Positions 1-9,176 of a stretch of DNA of 64,000 nucleotides are shown in pieces (position 1 is the stretch's first letter; each line of letters opens with the position of its first letter). Origin of the DNA: an uncultured Alphaproteobacteria bacterium (lineage in GTDB: Bacteria; Pseudomonadota; Alphaproteobacteria; HIMB59; GCA-002718135). Location: positions 1 through 64,000 of the forward strand of contig CACMET010000006.1 in assembly GCA_902612825.1 (NCBI GenBank), in the 5' to 3' direction. The notes under the pieces are model-generated. The model had not been told where the DNA came from, ran no database searches, and saw only the letters and a program-made list of their open reading frames with translations. A program made the translations under genes and the position numbers.

Positions 1-1544
1 GCAAAAAAAATAATAATCCTAAAGCTAATAAACAACTGGAACTAGATAATTTTAGTTTTAGCCTTCCACCTAAAAGTCTACTTTCGAAATCAAATTTAAA
101 AAATAATAAAAATAGAGAATTGGAAAAAATAAACACTGATGCTGCTATTAAGTTAGAGAAAACTCTGTCTGAATATGGTGTTGAAGGAAAAATAGTTGGT
201 TTTAGTAGTGGTCCAATTGTAACTTTATTTGAATTTATTCCAAATGCAGGAATAAAATCTAGTAAAGTAATAGGTTTGTCTGATGATATTGCTAGAGCAA
301 TGTCTTCTATTTCTGCTAGAATTTCAACTCAACCTGGTAAGACAAGCTTAGGTATCGAAATACCAAATACTAAAAGAGATAGTGTTTTATTTGGTGATTT
401 AATTGAAGAAGACGAATTTGAAATTGAAAATGATTCCCTCACTCTTGCATTAGGGAAAGATATATCTGGAAAAAGTATTTTCGCAAATTTAGAGCGAATG
501 CCCCATCTACTGATAGCTGGAACAACTGGTTCTGGTAAATCCGTGGGTATTAACACAATGATATTAAGCATACTTTACAAATTTAAACCTAATGAATGTA
601 AGTTGATATTAATTGATCCTAAAATGTTAGAATTGAGTATTTATGAAGATATTCCCCATCTTTTAACGCCTGTAGTTACTGATCCAAAGAAAGCTGTATT
701 TGCTCTTAAGTGGGTAGTTAGAGAAATGGAAAATAGATACAAGTTAATGAGCTCATTAAATGTAAAAAATATAGATTCTTATAATGATAAAGTTTTAAGA
801 ACTATTTCCTCTGGAAGAAAACTGTTTAGGGAGGTTCAAACAGGTATAGATGATGATACAAGAATGCCAATTATTGAGAAACAAGAAATTATTCTTGAAA
901 AAATGCCTTTTATTGTTGTTGTGATTGATGAAATGGCGGATTTGATGATGGTGGCTGGAAAAGAAGTTGAGTCATTAGTTCAAAGATTAGCACAAATGGC
1001 AAGAGCATCTGGGATTCATTTAATTACAGCCACACAAAGACCTAGTGTTGACGTAATTACAGGAACAATTAAAGCAAATTTTCCAAGTCGTATTAGTTAT
1101 AAAGTATCAAGTAAATTTGATAGTAGGACAATACTTAACGAAATGGGTGCGGAACAATTATTGGGTAGTGGTGACATGCTATTTTTAGAAAATGGCGGTA
1201 TAATAAAGAGGTTACATGGTGGTTTTGTGTCAGAAAATGAAGTTGAAAAAGTTGTTAATTATATAAAACAACAAGCTACATTTGATTATAAAAAAGAGAT
1301 ATCTTTATCAGAAGTAGAATTAGGTATTTCAAATTCAGACGATTTAATTTCTAATAATAATGATGATCTTTACGGTAAAGCGGTTGATATTGTTATTAAA
1401 CAACAAAAAGTTTCAACAAGCTATATTCAAAGATATCTTCAAATCGGTTACAATAGAGCCGCAAGAATAGTAGAAAAGATGGAAGAGGATGGAGTTATAA
1501 GCGAAGCAAATAATGCAGGTAAAAGACATGTTCTTAAAAAATAA
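1..1544 (+). CDS. ftsK: DNA translocase FtsK, 3' part (5' end outside window)
   Basis: This is the C-terminal part of the septal DNA pump that moves chromosome termini through the closing septum and activates XerCD. The frame is open from base 3, well upstream of the first start-like codon (TTG at 120), and the upstream residues look like the FtsK linker (FSLPPKSLL, about 53-80), so the gene is truncated by the window edge and does not start at 120. About 513 residues are visible. The Walker A motif GTTGSGKS lies at 519-542 and a Walker B-like VVIDEMADLM near 915-950. The last 65 or so residues look like the winged-helix gamma domain that reads KOPS sites (YGKAVDIV, YNRAARIVEKMEEDGVI). The N-terminal membrane domain is not in view. 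The lolA-like gene follows with an overlap, so the two are probably co-transcribed. Identity is very secure. Confidence 0.96.
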   Translation, partial: KKNNNPKANKQLELDNFSFSLPPKSLLSKSNLKNNKNRELEKINTDAAIKLEKTLSEYGVEGKIVGFSSGPIVTLFEFIPNAGIKSSKVIGLSDDIARAMSSISARISTQPGKTSLGIEIPNTKRDSVLFGDLIEEDEFEIENDSLTLALGKDISGKSIFANLERMPHLLIAGTTGSGKSVGINTMILSILYKFKPNECKLILIDPKMLELSIYEDIPHLLTPVVTDPKKAVFALKWVVREMENRYKLMSSLNVKNIDSYNDKVLRTISSGRKLFREVQTGIDDDTRMPIIEKQEIILEKMPFIVVVIDEMADLMMVAGKEVESLVQRLAQMARASGIHLITATQRPSVDVITGTIKANFPSRISYKVSSKFDSRTILNEMGAEQLLGSGDMLFLENGGIIKRLHGGFVSENEVEKVVNYIKQQATFDYKKEISLSEVELGISNSDDLISNNNDDLYGKAVDIVIKQQKVSTSYIQRYLQIGYNRAARIVEKMEEDGVISEANNAGKRHVLKK

Positions 1545-2121
1545 AAAGTATTTATTAATATTAGTAATAGTCTTTTATTTTTTTGCCTCTAAAGCATATT
1601 CGGCTTCTGAAGACAAAGCAGAGGCATTAAATTATTTAAGTTCACTAAGTGATTTTTCTGCTTCATTCCTGCAAAGTGATGGAAAAAACTTAAGTGAAGG
1701 CAGAGTATACATAGGTAAAAAAAGGGTCAGAGCTGAGTATTTTTTACCAACGAAAATTCTAATAATTTTAGCAGAAGATAAGGCGATGTATTATGATTAC
1801 GTGCTTGAAGAAGATGAGTTTTTTAATCCAAAAAATACTAATGCTTGGTTCTTTTATGACATATTTAGAAACCCTTATTTTTTTGAAGATGGAAAAATAG
1901 AAGTAAAGAATAATGAGTTATTATTAGAAAAAAAAGGAATTGATAATGAAGAAAAAAATTTTGTTATAAGAGTATTATTTGAGACACAACCATTAGTATT
2001 AAGGGGGATAGAGGTGGAAATTAATGATGATATTCTTAAACTATCAATTTATAATCATAGTTACAATGAAGTTTTTGATAAAAATTTTTTTAAACTTATA
2101 AATCCTAATCTTTTAAATTAA
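1528..2121 (+). CDS. lolA: LolA-like outer-membrane lipoprotein carrier
   Basis: Periplasmic carrier thought to move lipoproteins from the LolCDE release complex to the outer membrane. A short basic N-terminus (MFLKNKK), a hydrophobic stretch and an Ala-rich cleavage region (ASKAYSA) form a signal peptide. The mature part has the LolA feel: an early Leu-rich helix, then FSASFLQSDG, EGRVYIGKKRVRAEY and alternating strands. I use the ATG at 1528; a second in-frame ATG at 1513 would add five residues and lengthen the overlap with ftsK from 17 to 32 bases. Position directly after ftsK is the usual alphaproteobacterial arrangement and supports the call. The protein is divergent and could be called LolA-like rather than a proven LolA. 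The 3' end overlaps the opposing gene by 4 bases. Confidence 0.8.
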   Translation: MFLKNKKYLLILVIVFYFFASKAYSASEDKAEALNYLSSLSDFSASFLQSDGKNLSEGRVYIGKKRVRAEYFLPTKILIILAEDKAMYYDYVLEEDEFFNPKNTNAWFFYDIFRNPYFFEDGKIEVKNNELLLEKKGIDNEEKNFVIRVLFETQPLVLRGIEVEINDDILKLSIYNHSYNEVFDKNFFKLINPNLLN

Positions 2122-2711
2122 GTCGTAATTAAAAGCTTTTCATTTTTCGTTTTAATTTTTACTTTGGTTTTTATAGTATTCATTTTTTTTCTTATTCTTG
2201 AAAGATGGCTTTCAAGAGAATTAGTTTCAATATTTGATTTAATATTTAAAATATTTTCTTTAATAAAATTTTTACTTGTTTCTTTCTTCCTAATTAAATA
2301 GGTTAAGATCTCTAACTCTATTTTAGTCAGGTAACAAAAATTATCATTTTCAAGATTTATAAGTTTTTCATTATAAAGAGATAGATCATGAAACTGAACT
2401 TTTAAGTTTTGAACAAAATGTTCAATTCTATTTTTTAAATGATTTATAGAAAGTGGGCTATTTAATATGTTTGACTTATTATTAAAATTTAAGTTTTTCA
2501 AATTTGAAATTACTAAACAGTTGTCACTTAACTTTCTATAGTCTCTGAGATCAATATCATTATTACTTATAAAAATTATATTAGCTTGAGATACTTGTAT
2601 ATTGTCTTTTATTAGATCTAATTTCATAATAGTTAATTCATAATCTGAAAGAAGAGAAAGTAGAAAATTTTTAATATTGTTATTACAAAATATGTTTAGT
2701 CCATTTTTCAT
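2118..2711 (-). CDS. OmpR-type winged-helix protein with degenerate receiver domain
   Basis: A 197-residue protein whose C-terminal half resembles the DNA-binding domain of OmpR/PhoB response regulators: LTKIELEILTYLIRKK followed by NSLESHLSRIRKKM, the usual recognition-helix pattern. The N-terminal 100 residues have the spacing of a receiver fold (LNIFCNNN as strand 1, ANIIFISNND as strand 3, a final SPLSINHLKNRI), but the acidic pair, the phospho-acceptor Asp and the conserved Lys are not evident. It therefore probably does not work by ordinary phosphorylation. Its stop overlaps lolA (convergent, 4 bases) and its start overlaps the end of the YggS gene upstream by 4 bases, so it is co-transcribed with that gene. 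Targets are unknown. Could also be annotated simply as a winged-helix transcriptional regulator. Confidence 0.72.
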   Translation of the reverse strand: MKNGLNIFCNNNIKNFLLSLLSDYELTIMKLDLIKDNIQVSQANIIFISNNDIDLRDYRKLSDNCLVISNLKNLNFNNKSNILNSPLSINHLKNRIEHFVQNLKVQFHDLSLYNEKLINLENDNFCYLTKIELEILTYLIRKKETSKNFIKENILNIKSNIETNSLESHLSRIRKKMNTIKTKVKIKTKNEKLLITT

Positions 2712-3346
2712 AATCTTTTTCCAAACAAGATTGTTCCAAGCCTGATATATGTAGGATTAAATTGAAGCGCTTTCTCATAGTCATCACTCATCCCAATGCT
2801 TAACTCATCAATTTTGTTTTCATTTGCAAGAGATTTTAATTTATTAAAATGATAGCTTGGATCATCATTTATTGGTGGTATACACATTAAACCGATAATG
2901 GATAATTTCATTTCTTGCCTTAGAAAAAACAAAAAGTCTTTCGTGTCTTCTGGAAAAATACCGCTTTTTGATTTTTCTTTTCCAGTATTTACCTGAAGAA
3001 AAAATTTCTTATTTACTAGTAACTCCCTATACTTTGAGAATTCTTTTGCTATTTTTTCTCTATCTAAAGTATGAAAGACGTCAAAAAGCTGAATTGCTGC
3101 CTTTACTTTATTTGATTGTAGCGGCCCAGTTAAATGAAGTTCTATTTTTGTATTATCCAGCTTTAGTTTTTGAAATTTTTCTTGTGCTTCTTGAACCCTA
3201 TTTTCACCAAATATGTATACTCCAGCATTAATCGCTTCCAAGACACTTTTAAGTGGGTGATTTTTAGAAATAGCAACAATTTTGGCAGAATTACTGCTTT
3301 TTTTTAAAAAATCGTTTATTTCATTGTATTTTTTTATATTAAACAT
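2708..3346 (-). CDS. yggS: YggS-family pyridoxal-phosphate homeostasis protein
   Basis: Single-domain PLP-binding protein of the YggS/PLPBP family (fold type III, alanine-racemase-like barrel), a cytosolic buffer of free PLP. Signatures seen: AISKNHPLKSVLEAINAG near residue 25 with the likely PLP lysine in SKNHP (commonly VSKxxP), FGENRVQEAQEK, HLTGPLQSNKVKAA, FLQVNTGKEKSKSG, and the C-terminal LSIGMSDDYEKAL followed by IRLGTILFG, which binds the PLP phosphate. At 212 residues it is close to the normal family length. First gene of a two-gene minus-strand unit with the winged-helix protein. Its start faces the porin gene across a 155-base divergent spacer. Very confident on family; the physiological role is family knowledge. 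Confidence 0.93.
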   Translation of the reverse strand: MFNIKKYNEINDFLKKSSNSAKIVAISKNHPLKSVLEAINAGVYIFGENRVQEAQEKFQKLKLDNTKIELHLTGPLQSNKVKAAIQLFDVFHTLDREKIAKEFSKYRELLVNKKFFLQVNTGKEKSKSGIFPEDTKDFLFFLRQEMKLSIIGLMCIPPINDDPSYHFNKLKSLANENKIDELSIGMSDDYEKALQFNPTYIRLGTILFGKRL

Positions 3347-3353
3347 AAATCAT

Positions 3354-3375
3354 AATGTTGTAAAAAAACAACATT
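3354..3375. promoter_or_regulatory. Inverted repeat upstream of yggS
   Basis: Perfect 7-base arms AATGTTG (3354-3360) and CAACATT (3369-3375) separated by eight bases, mostly A. It lies eight bases upstream of the yggS start, in the divergent spacer shared with the porin. It could be an operator, or on the plus strand the stem of a weak terminator-like structure. No function is shown by sequence alone. Confidence 0.35.
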
Positions 3376-3409
3376 GTTTCAAAAAATATACTAAATCATT
3401 ATGCTTTTT

Positions 3410-3438
3410 TTGAACTTTATTCAATTTTTAATTATTAA
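3410..3438 (+). promoter_or_regulatory. Putative sigma70-type promoter of the porin
   Basis: A TTGAAC hexamer at 3410-3415 is followed after exactly 17 bases by TATTAA at 3433-3438. This is a good fit to the housekeeping -35/-10 pattern. It predicts a transcript start near 3445, immediately before the first of two hairpins in the porin leader. Confidence 0.5.
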
Positions 3439-3445
3439 GCTCTCA

Positions 3446-3485
3446 ATACAAGTTTAGTTTCTTGTATTTAATGAATATTCATTAA
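3446..3485 (+). promoter_or_regulatory. Two adjacent hairpins in the porin 5' leader
   Basis: The first element has perfect arms ATACAAG (3446-3452) and CTTGTAT (3461-3467) around an 8-base loop. The second, directly abutting it, is a perfect 18-base palindrome at 3468-3485. A strong Shine-Dalgarno AAGGAG (3491-3496) follows and the ATG is at 3502. If the predicted promoter is right, the mRNA begins with these structures, the arrangement known to stabilise ompA-type porin messages. The palindrome could instead bind a regulator as DNA. Confidence 0.55.
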
Positions 3486-3501
3486 CTCAAAAGGAGTAAT
3501 T

Positions 3502-4542
3502 ATGAAAAAAGAACTATTAATGGGAACTGCTCTAGTTTCAACGCTTGGCGCTGCTTCAGTTGCTGAAGCTGTTACAGCTACTATGAGTGGTAACCACCAA
3601 ACTGGTATTGAGTTTGATTCACCTAACAGTGGAACAGACACAAATTCTCAGAACAATGACAACAACTTTACTGTGTCACTTTCTGAGACTACTGATGGTG
3701 GTATGACTATTTCATCTAGCTTTAAAGTAATGGATGAAAATACAAAAGAAGATTATGATGCTGGATTTACTTTAGCATTTACTGACGGCTCAAAGCTTGA
3801 TGTAATTGCTGCTGGTAATGCATCTGGATCACATGCTGTTTCAATTCCAGGATCTGCTGGTGCTGAAGGTGTAGCTAATACATCTTCAAATATGGCTCCA
3901 ACTGGTTTAGACTTCATGACTGGTTCAACTGCATTAGGTGTTGAATACCACACTGCTGCTGACTTCTTAGCAGATGGTTTGAAAATGTCTTTCTCAGCTT
4001 CAACAGATACAGGTGCTGCAGCAACAGCTACTTATAGAACTGACAGTCACTTAGCAATTGGTGCAACTTATGTAACTGATCTTGGTGACACAGCATTAAC
4101 TATTGGTGCTGGTTATTCTGAAATAGATGGTGCAAAAACTGGTACTGCAGTAAAAGATGATACTGGTGGTATTCATGTTGGTTTAAGTGCTGTAACTGGT
4201 GACTTAACAGTTGCTGTCGGTTTTGCTGATGGTTCTGTTGCTGGTGTATCTGACAATGGTTCAGATGAGTATACAGCTGAAGTTGTTAAAGCTGGTGTGA
4301 AATATGTAACTGGAGATCTAACATTTAATGTTGGGATTGCTTCAGGTGAAGCAGATGATCACGCTATTGGTGGTGACGACGGAAGTGATGATGCTCAGGA
4401 TGTAACTTCTGCAAGTATTTCTTATGCTGTTGCGTCAGGTGTAACTGCTATTCTTGGTTACACTTCTACTGAATCTTCTGATGAAGGAGCTTCAACTGAT
4501 GACGGATCTGCATGGTATATCGGTGCAAACATGTCATTCTAA
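3502..4542 (+). CDS. Outer-membrane porin (beta-barrel)
   Basis: A 346-residue secreted protein. The signal peptide MKKELLMGTALVSTLGAASVAEA is followed by a long run of short amphipathic segments rich in Gly, Ser, Thr and Asp (for example LAIGATYVTDLGDTALTIGAG, LTFNVGIASGEAD). The last residues, WYIGANMSF, end in Phe, the classic BAM-recognition signature of an outer-membrane barrel. Length and composition fit the trimeric 16-strand porins of Alphaproteobacteria (Porin_4 type), which let small solutes across the outer membrane. Base composition is less AT-rich than its neighbours, as expected for a highly expressed gene. It stands alone, with its own promoter, structured leader, strong Shine-Dalgarno and intrinsic terminator. 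Substrate preference cannot be read from the sequence. Confidence 0.86.
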   Translation: MKKELLMGTALVSTLGAASVAEAVTATMSGNHQTGIEFDSPNSGTDTNSQNNDNNFTVSLSETTDGGMTISSSFKVMDENTKEDYDAGFTLAFTDGSKLDVIAAGNASGSHAVSIPGSAGAEGVANTSSNMAPTGLDFMTGSTALGVEYHTAADFLADGLKMSFSASTDTGAAATATYRTDSHLAIGATYVTDLGDTALTIGAGYSEIDGAKTGTAVKDDTGGIHVGLSAVTGDLTVAVGFADGSVAGVSDNGSDEYTAEVVKAGVKYVTGDLTFNVGIASGEADDHAIGGDDGSDDAQDVTSASISYAVASGVTAILGYTSTESSDEGASTDDGSAWYIGANMSF

Positions 4543-4561
4543 TTTAAGATTTTATATCTTT

Positions 4562-4595
4562 AAAAACGGCACTTTTATTAGTGCCGTTTTTTTTT
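4562..4595 (+). terminator. Rho-independent terminator of the porin gene
   Basis: Stem ACGGCACT (4566-4573) pairs with AGTGCCGT (4580-4587) around a 6-base loop, preceded by an A run and followed by nine T (4587-4595). This is a textbook intrinsic terminator about 20 bases after the porin stop. Confidence 0.9.
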
Positions 4596-4635
4596 ATGTT
4601 TTACTTTTATCCTCCGATACAATAATTAGAATCAA

Positions 4636-5244
4636 ATGTTTATGCTTCGCTTAGTTCTCACAACATCATTATTTTTTATTGTTTCCTGTAACAGCAATAA
4701 AAGTGAAGAAGAAATGAAAGAATTGTGGTCGAAAGCACAAACTAGAGAATCAATTATTCAAAGATCTGGAACTAAATTCAACTCAGCAATGGACATGGAT
4801 CTTGCAATGAGAGATGCTGAAACCAGATTGCAAAGTGGCGGTGGATTATTAGGTAAGGGCGGTTTGTCTTTTGGTGATATTTTAAATAGAGAGAGTAAAA
4901 CTCAGGACTCAGAAACAAATACCGTAAATATGTCTGTAAATGTATTTCTATGGAGAGGTGCTTTGGAAACATTAGACTTTATGCCTTTAAGTTCTGCAGA
5001 TCCAATAGGGGGGACAATAATTACTGATTGGTATTCGACAACATCTAATGAGAATGAAAGATGTAAACTAAATATTTTCATCTCAGGCAAAAAGCTTAAT
5101 ACTGAAAATCTTAAAGTAACTTCTTTTTGTCAAGAATTTAAAAATCAAATATGGGTAAACAAATTAGTAGATAAAGAAAATAATACAAAAATTGAAAATG
5201 CTATATTAAACAAAGCAAAGAAACTAAGATTACAATCAAGTTAA
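4636..5244 (+). CDS. DUF3576-family lipoprotein
   Basis: A 202-residue envelope protein with a lipoprotein signal ([11 protein letters not shown], Cys at residue 18) and a conserved core around residues 95-135: [18 protein letters not shown], then [13 protein letters not shown]. That core matches my memory of DUF3576, a domain of unknown function found almost only in Alphaproteobacteria and typically encoded just before leuS, lptE and holA, exactly as here. The stop is only 4 bases before the leuS start, so it is probably the first gene of that operon. A second in-frame ATG at 4642 is an alternative start. The function is unknown; the context hints at a link with outer-membrane assembly. Confidence 0.82.
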   Translation: MFMLRLVLTTSLFFIVSCNSNKSEEEMKELWSKAQTRESIIQRSGTKFNSAMDMDLAMRDAETRLQSGGGLLGKGGLSFGDILNRESKTQDSETNTVNMSVNVFLWRGALETLDFMPLSSADPIGGTIITDWYSTTSNENERCKLNIFISGKKLNTENLKVTSFCQEFKNQIWVNKLVDKENNTKIENAILNKAKKLRLQSS

Positions 5245-5248
5245 AGTA

Positions 5249-7762
5249 GTGTCATCAAGATACAATCATAAAGTAGTTGAGAAAAAATGGCAGCAAGCCT
5301 GGTTAGATAAAAAGGTTTTCCAAACCTTAAAAGATAAAAATAAAAAAAAATATTATGTTTTAGAAATGTTTCCATATCCATCTGGAAAAATTCATATGGG
5401 TCACGTTAGAAATTATACACTTGGGGATGTAGTTGCAAGATACAAGAAAATGAAAGGTTTTAATGTGCTTCACCCAATGGGCTGGGATGCTTTTGGTCTA
5501 CCTGCTGAAAATGCTGCATTAACAGAAAAAAAACACCCAGAAACATGGACATATCAAAATATAAAAACAATGAAAGATCAATTGTTACAAATGGGTTTGT
5601 CTTTAGATTGGGAAAGAGAAATCGCAACATGTCATCCAGAATATTATAAACATGAACAAAAATTTTTTATTGATATGTTTAAAGCTGGTTTAGCTTATAA
5701 AAAAGAGGCTGAGGTTAATTGGGACCCAGTTGATAAGACAGTCTTAGCCAATGAGCAAGTAATTGATGGAAGGGGTTGGAGGTCTGGAGCACTGGTTGAA
5801 AAGAAAAAGTTGTCTCAGTGGTTTTTAAAAATAAGCAAGTACTCAGATGAGCTTTTAAGTGATTTAGATAGCTTAGACAATTGGCCAAACAAAGTAAAGG
5901 TAATGCAATCAAATTGGATTGGAAAATCAATAGGAGCAGAAATAGACTTTAATATCTCAGGAGGAGATAAAAATATAACTGTTTTTACAACTAGGCCTGA
6001 CACAATTTTTGGAGCAACTTTTATTGCCCTATCTACAGATCATGAACTTGTAGTTGAGGCTTCAAAAAAAAATGGGGAGTTAAAAAAATTTATAAAAGAT
6101 TGTGAGGGATTAAATTCAGACAAAGTAAAAAGGGGTTTTAATATTGGTTTGTCAGTAAATCATCCTTTTATTGAAGGAAAAAAGCTTCAAGTTTTTGTGG
6201 CTAATTTTGTTTTAAAAGAATATGGGCTTGGTGCTATTTTTGGTTGCCCTGCACACGATCAAAGAGATTTAGATTTTGCAAAAGAATATAATCTTGAAGT
6301 TATTCCTGTTGTCAAACCAATTGATGAATTTAATGATTCATTTAATTTAGATAATGATGCGTATACAGGGGAAGGAACAATAATTAATTCAGATTTTTTA
6401 AACGGTCTTAAAATAGACGAAGCAAAAAACAAGATTATAGAAGAAATAGAAAATAAGAAAATAGGAAGAAAGAAAGTAAATTTCAAGTTAAGGGATTGGG
6501 GAATTTCAAGGCAGAGATTTTGGGGTTGTCCAATACCAATTATTTACAGAGAAGATGGTGAAATATTGGCTGTAGAAGATGTTGAGTTGCCTGTCAAACT
6601 TCCAGAAATTAAAAAATTTAGTGAATCTTCATCTACACTAGAAAACATTTCTGATTGGAAAGAAACAGTGTGCTCAAAGACAGGAATGAAAGCTTTCAGG
6701 GAAACTGATACTTTTGATACTTTTTTTGAGTCTTCTTGGTATTACTTTAGATATTGTAATGCAAGATTAGATAAGGCTTTTGATAAAAGTGATATTGATT
6801 ATTGGCTGCCAGTTGATCAGTATATTGGTGGTATTGAACACGCCATACTCCACCTTTTGTACTCTAGGTTTTTTACCAAAGCTTTAAGAGACCTTGGTTA
6901 TTTTAGTTTGGATGAACCATTTAAGGGCTTGTTTACTCAAGGGATGGTTACTCACATAACTTACAAGAATATAAATGGTAATTGGGTTGAGCCAAAAAAT
7001 GTAGAAAAAATTGGTGATAGATTTAAAGATAATAATAAACTGGATGTAAAAACAGGTAAAATTGAGAAAATGAGTAAATCAAAAAAAAATGTGGTTGACC
7101 CAAATGATATAATTGAAACTTATGGAGCAGATACAGCTAGGTGGTTTATGTTGTCTGACAGCCCTCCAGAGAGAGATTTACAGTGGACTGATACTGGTAT
7201 AGCTGCATCTTTCAAATTCATAAATAAATTGTTTGAATTTATTGATAAATTTAACAATTATAAATCACATAATACTAATGATCTAGAAGTAAAAGAGAGT
7301 CTCAAAAAATTAATTAATCAAGTTTCAGAAAATATTGAAGTTTTTCAATTTAATAAATCTGTTGCCAAAATCTATGAATATGTAAATTTACTTAATGAGG
7401 CCTTGTTAAAAAATAAATTATCAAAAAAAGACTTTGAGTGGTCACTAAAAAAACTATCTATTATTTTACAGCCATTTGTCCCTCATATAAGTGAAGAAAT
7501 TTGGTCAAATCTAAGTCATGAAAATTTATGTATTAATGAAAGTTGGGTTGTTGAAGATGTGAAGAAAAATATTAAATTTAAAATTGCAATACAAATTAAT
7601 GGGAAAACCAAAGAAATTATTGAAGTAGACGAAAAATTAACAAAAGATGGTATACTTTCTATTGTAAGAAATAATGACAAAATAAAGAAAAATTTATTAG
7701 GTAAAAATATTTCAAGAGAAATATATGTGCCTGGTAAAATTGTGAATTTGGTAACTCAATGA
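5249..7762 (+). CDS. leuS: Leucyl-tRNA synthetase
   Basis: Class I aminoacyl-tRNA synthetase charging tRNA-Leu, 837 residues, normal length. Seen in order: the HIGH-type motif in [15 protein letters not shown] near residue 45, the CP1 editing domain around residues 220-400 ([12 protein letters not shown], a typical threonine-rich editing motif), the tail of the catalytic core with KMSKS in [16 protein letters not shown] near residue 610, then the helical anticodon-binding domain and a C-terminal extension. Start is GTG at 5249, 4 bases after the DUF3576 stop, and no better start is nearby. The end overlaps lptE by 4 bases, implying translational coupling. Confidence 0.98.
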   Translation: MSSRYNHKVVEKKWQQAWLDKKVFQTLKDKNKKKYYVLEMFPYPSGKIHMGHVRNYTLGDVVARYKKMKGFNVLHPMGWDAFGLPAENAALTEKKHPETWTYQNIKTMKDQLLQMGLSLDWEREIATCHPEYYKHEQKFFIDMFKAGLAYKKEAEVNWDPVDKTVLANEQVIDGRGWRSGALVEKKKLSQWFLKISKYSDELLSDLDSLDNWPNKVKVMQSNWIGKSIGAEIDFNISGGDKNITVFTTRPDTIFGATFIALSTDHELVVEASKKNGELKKFIKDCEGLNSDKVKRGFNIGLSVNHPFIEGKKLQVFVANFVLKEYGLGAIFGCPAHDQRDLDFAKEYNLEVIPVVKPIDEFNDSFNLDNDAYTGEGTIINSDFLNGLKIDEAKNKIIEEIENKKIGRKKVNFKLRDWGISRQRFWGCPIPIIYREDGEILAVEDVELPVKLPEIKKFSESSSTLENISDWKETVCSKTGMKAFRETDTFDTFFESSWYYFRYCNARLDKAFDKSDIDYWLPVDQYIGGIEHAILHLLYSRFFTKALRDLGYFSLDEPFKGLFTQGMVTHITYKNINGNWVEPKNVEKIGDRFKDNNKLDVKTGKIEKMSKSKKNVVDPNDIIETYGADTARWFMLSDSPPERDLQWTDTGIAASFKFINKLFEFIDKFNNYKSHNTNDLEVKESLKKLINQVSENIEVFQFNKSVAKIYEYVNLLNEALLKNKLSKKDFEWSLKKLSIILQPFVPHISEEIWSNLSHENLCINESWVVEDVKKNIKFKIAIQINGKTKEIIEVDEKLTKDGILSIVRNNDKIKKNLLGKNISREIYVPGKIVNLVTQ

Positions 7763-8247
7763 AAAATTTACTGGTAGTTTTTCTTATAATTTCTATTTCT
7801 GCTTGTAGTGGTATTGAGTTTGTTTACAAAGATAATAAAAACTTAACAAACCCTATATATGAAAAAACTGAAGTTAATACTGTTGGTTTAGATTTGATTT
7901 TTATCAACTCATACATTCCAATGTTTTTTGGAGTTGATAAAGAGGGTTTGTATGAGCTATCTATAAATATTAATGAAACAAAAACAAACAGGTCTGTAGA
8001 AACTAACCAAGTTACATCAAATATTAAACATGATCTGATTTTCTATTACACATTATTATCAAAAGAAAAAAAATGTGTGATCTATGAGAAAGAAATATTG
8101 TCTTATTTTTCTCTTATACCTAAATCATCAGGTTATAATTATGGAACTGATGCATCTTTAGAAAAAAAATATGAGTTGGCAATATCTGAAAACTTAAACC
8201 AGTTTGTTACCTTTGTATCAAGTGCAAACCTCAGTAATTGTAAATGA
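7759..8247 (+). CDS. lptE: LptE-like LPS-assembly lipoprotein
   Basis: A 162-residue lipoprotein: [16 protein letters not shown] gives a clear lipobox with Cys at residue 16. The mature part is short and mostly beta ([66 protein letters not shown]). The final block with a run such as [23 protein letters not shown] matches the LptE pattern that precedes its C-terminal helix. LptE plugs the LptD barrel and helps place LPS in the outer leaflet. The call rests strongly on position: leuS-lptE-holA is a conserved order across proteobacteria, and both junctions here overlap by 4 bases. Sequence similarity alone would be weak. Confidence 0.78.
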   Translation: MKNLLVVFLIISISACSGIEFVYKDNKNLTNPIYEKTEVNTVGLDLIFINSYIPMFFGVDKEGLYELSININETKTNRSVETNQVTSNIKHDLIFYYTLLSKEKKCVIYEKEILSYFSLIPKSSGYNYGTDASLEKKYELAISENLNQFVTFVSSANLSNCK

Positions 8248-9176
8248 AGATTGATCCACTAGAAGTATTATTAAATAAAAATTTAAAAATTAATAAAAAA
8301 CTTTTCTTAATAAGTGGAAACGAAACAACCCTTATGGAAAAAATAAAAGAAACAATCTTTAAAAAATATAAAGAGGGTGCGATTAAAGAAAATATTGATA
8401 CAATTGATGGTCTTGTATTTGAATATGGTTTTTTTGAAGATAGGAAAATTTTTGTAGGTAAAAACTGTAAAGATATTAATGAAAAAAATTTAAATAAAAT
8501 TAAAAAAACTAATGATATATTTATATTTATCCAAGAAAATTCTACTAAAACAAAAAAAATTAAGTCTTTTTTTATAAAAGATAAAGATTCTCTATTAATT
8601 GACTGTTATGAATTAGACAGGGAATCAAAAATAAAAGCTATTAATTATTTTTTAAGCCTAAGTAAAATAGAGATACAAAAAGATCTTTATTGGATGTTAG
8701 TCGATAAATTAGATAATAAATATGTTTTTCTAGAAAATACTATAAGGAAAATTATTGATTTAGATCAAAAAGATTTGACACTAGAAAATATTAAAAAGCT
8801 TTTAACTCTTAATGATTTGGGTAAGGAAAAAATATTTTTTAGTTTATTAAGACAAAATCGTGAGATAATTGGATTGTATAGAGAAAAAATAAACACAACT
8901 TCTGATGTAAATGAACTTTTCTATCATTGTAAATTTTATTGCCAACTAATTATAGATTGTGAAAATTTAGAAGAATATAATAAAAAAATTCCATTATACT
9001 TATTTAGAGAAAAGGGTTTTTTAAGCGAAATTTATAAAAAATATAATTCAAATAAAAAACAAGTTTTACTAAAACTTTTATCCTCTACAGAAAAAATTTT
9101 AAGAAAACAAAATACTTTGTCTTTAATTGCTGGGCTTCGATTTTTTTTAAATATAAAAAAAATTACTGTTTCTTAA
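8244..9176 (+). CDS. holA: DNA polymerase III delta subunit
   Basis: Clamp-loader subunit that opens the beta clamp, 310 residues. The N-terminal segment KLFLISGNETTLMEKIKETIFKKY matches the HolA start (YLLxGxExxLxxE), followed by a Rossmann-like region and helical domains (KIFFSLLRQNREIIGLYR, the family FxxLRxxxxL region). Lys/Asn/Ile-rich and divergent, as expected at this AT content. Overlaps lptE by 4 bases at the start. At the 3' end it overlaps the opposing parB gene by 14 bases (convergent). The gene order parB-holA is common in Alphaproteobacteria and supports the call. Confidence 0.88.
   Translation: MKIDPLEVLLNKNLKINKKLFLISGNETTLMEKIKETIFKKYKEGAIKENIDTIDGLVFEYGFFEDRKIFVGKNCKDINEKNLNKIKKTNDIFIFIQENSTKTKKIKSFFIKDKDSLLIDCYELDRESKIKAINYFLSLSKIEIQKDLYWMLVDKLDNKYVFLENTIRKIIDLDQKDLTLENIKKLLTLNDLGKEKIFFSLLRQNREIIGLYREKINTTSDVNELFYHCKFYCQLIIDCENLEEYNKKIPLYLFREKGFLSEIYKKYNSNKKQVLLKLLSSTEKILRKQNTLSLIAGLRFFLNIKKITVS

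Noticed and set aside
120-122. TTG at 120 as the start of an ftsK-like gene
   Set aside because: The same frame is open to the window edge and upstream residues match the FtsK linker, so the gene is cut by the window and does not start here.
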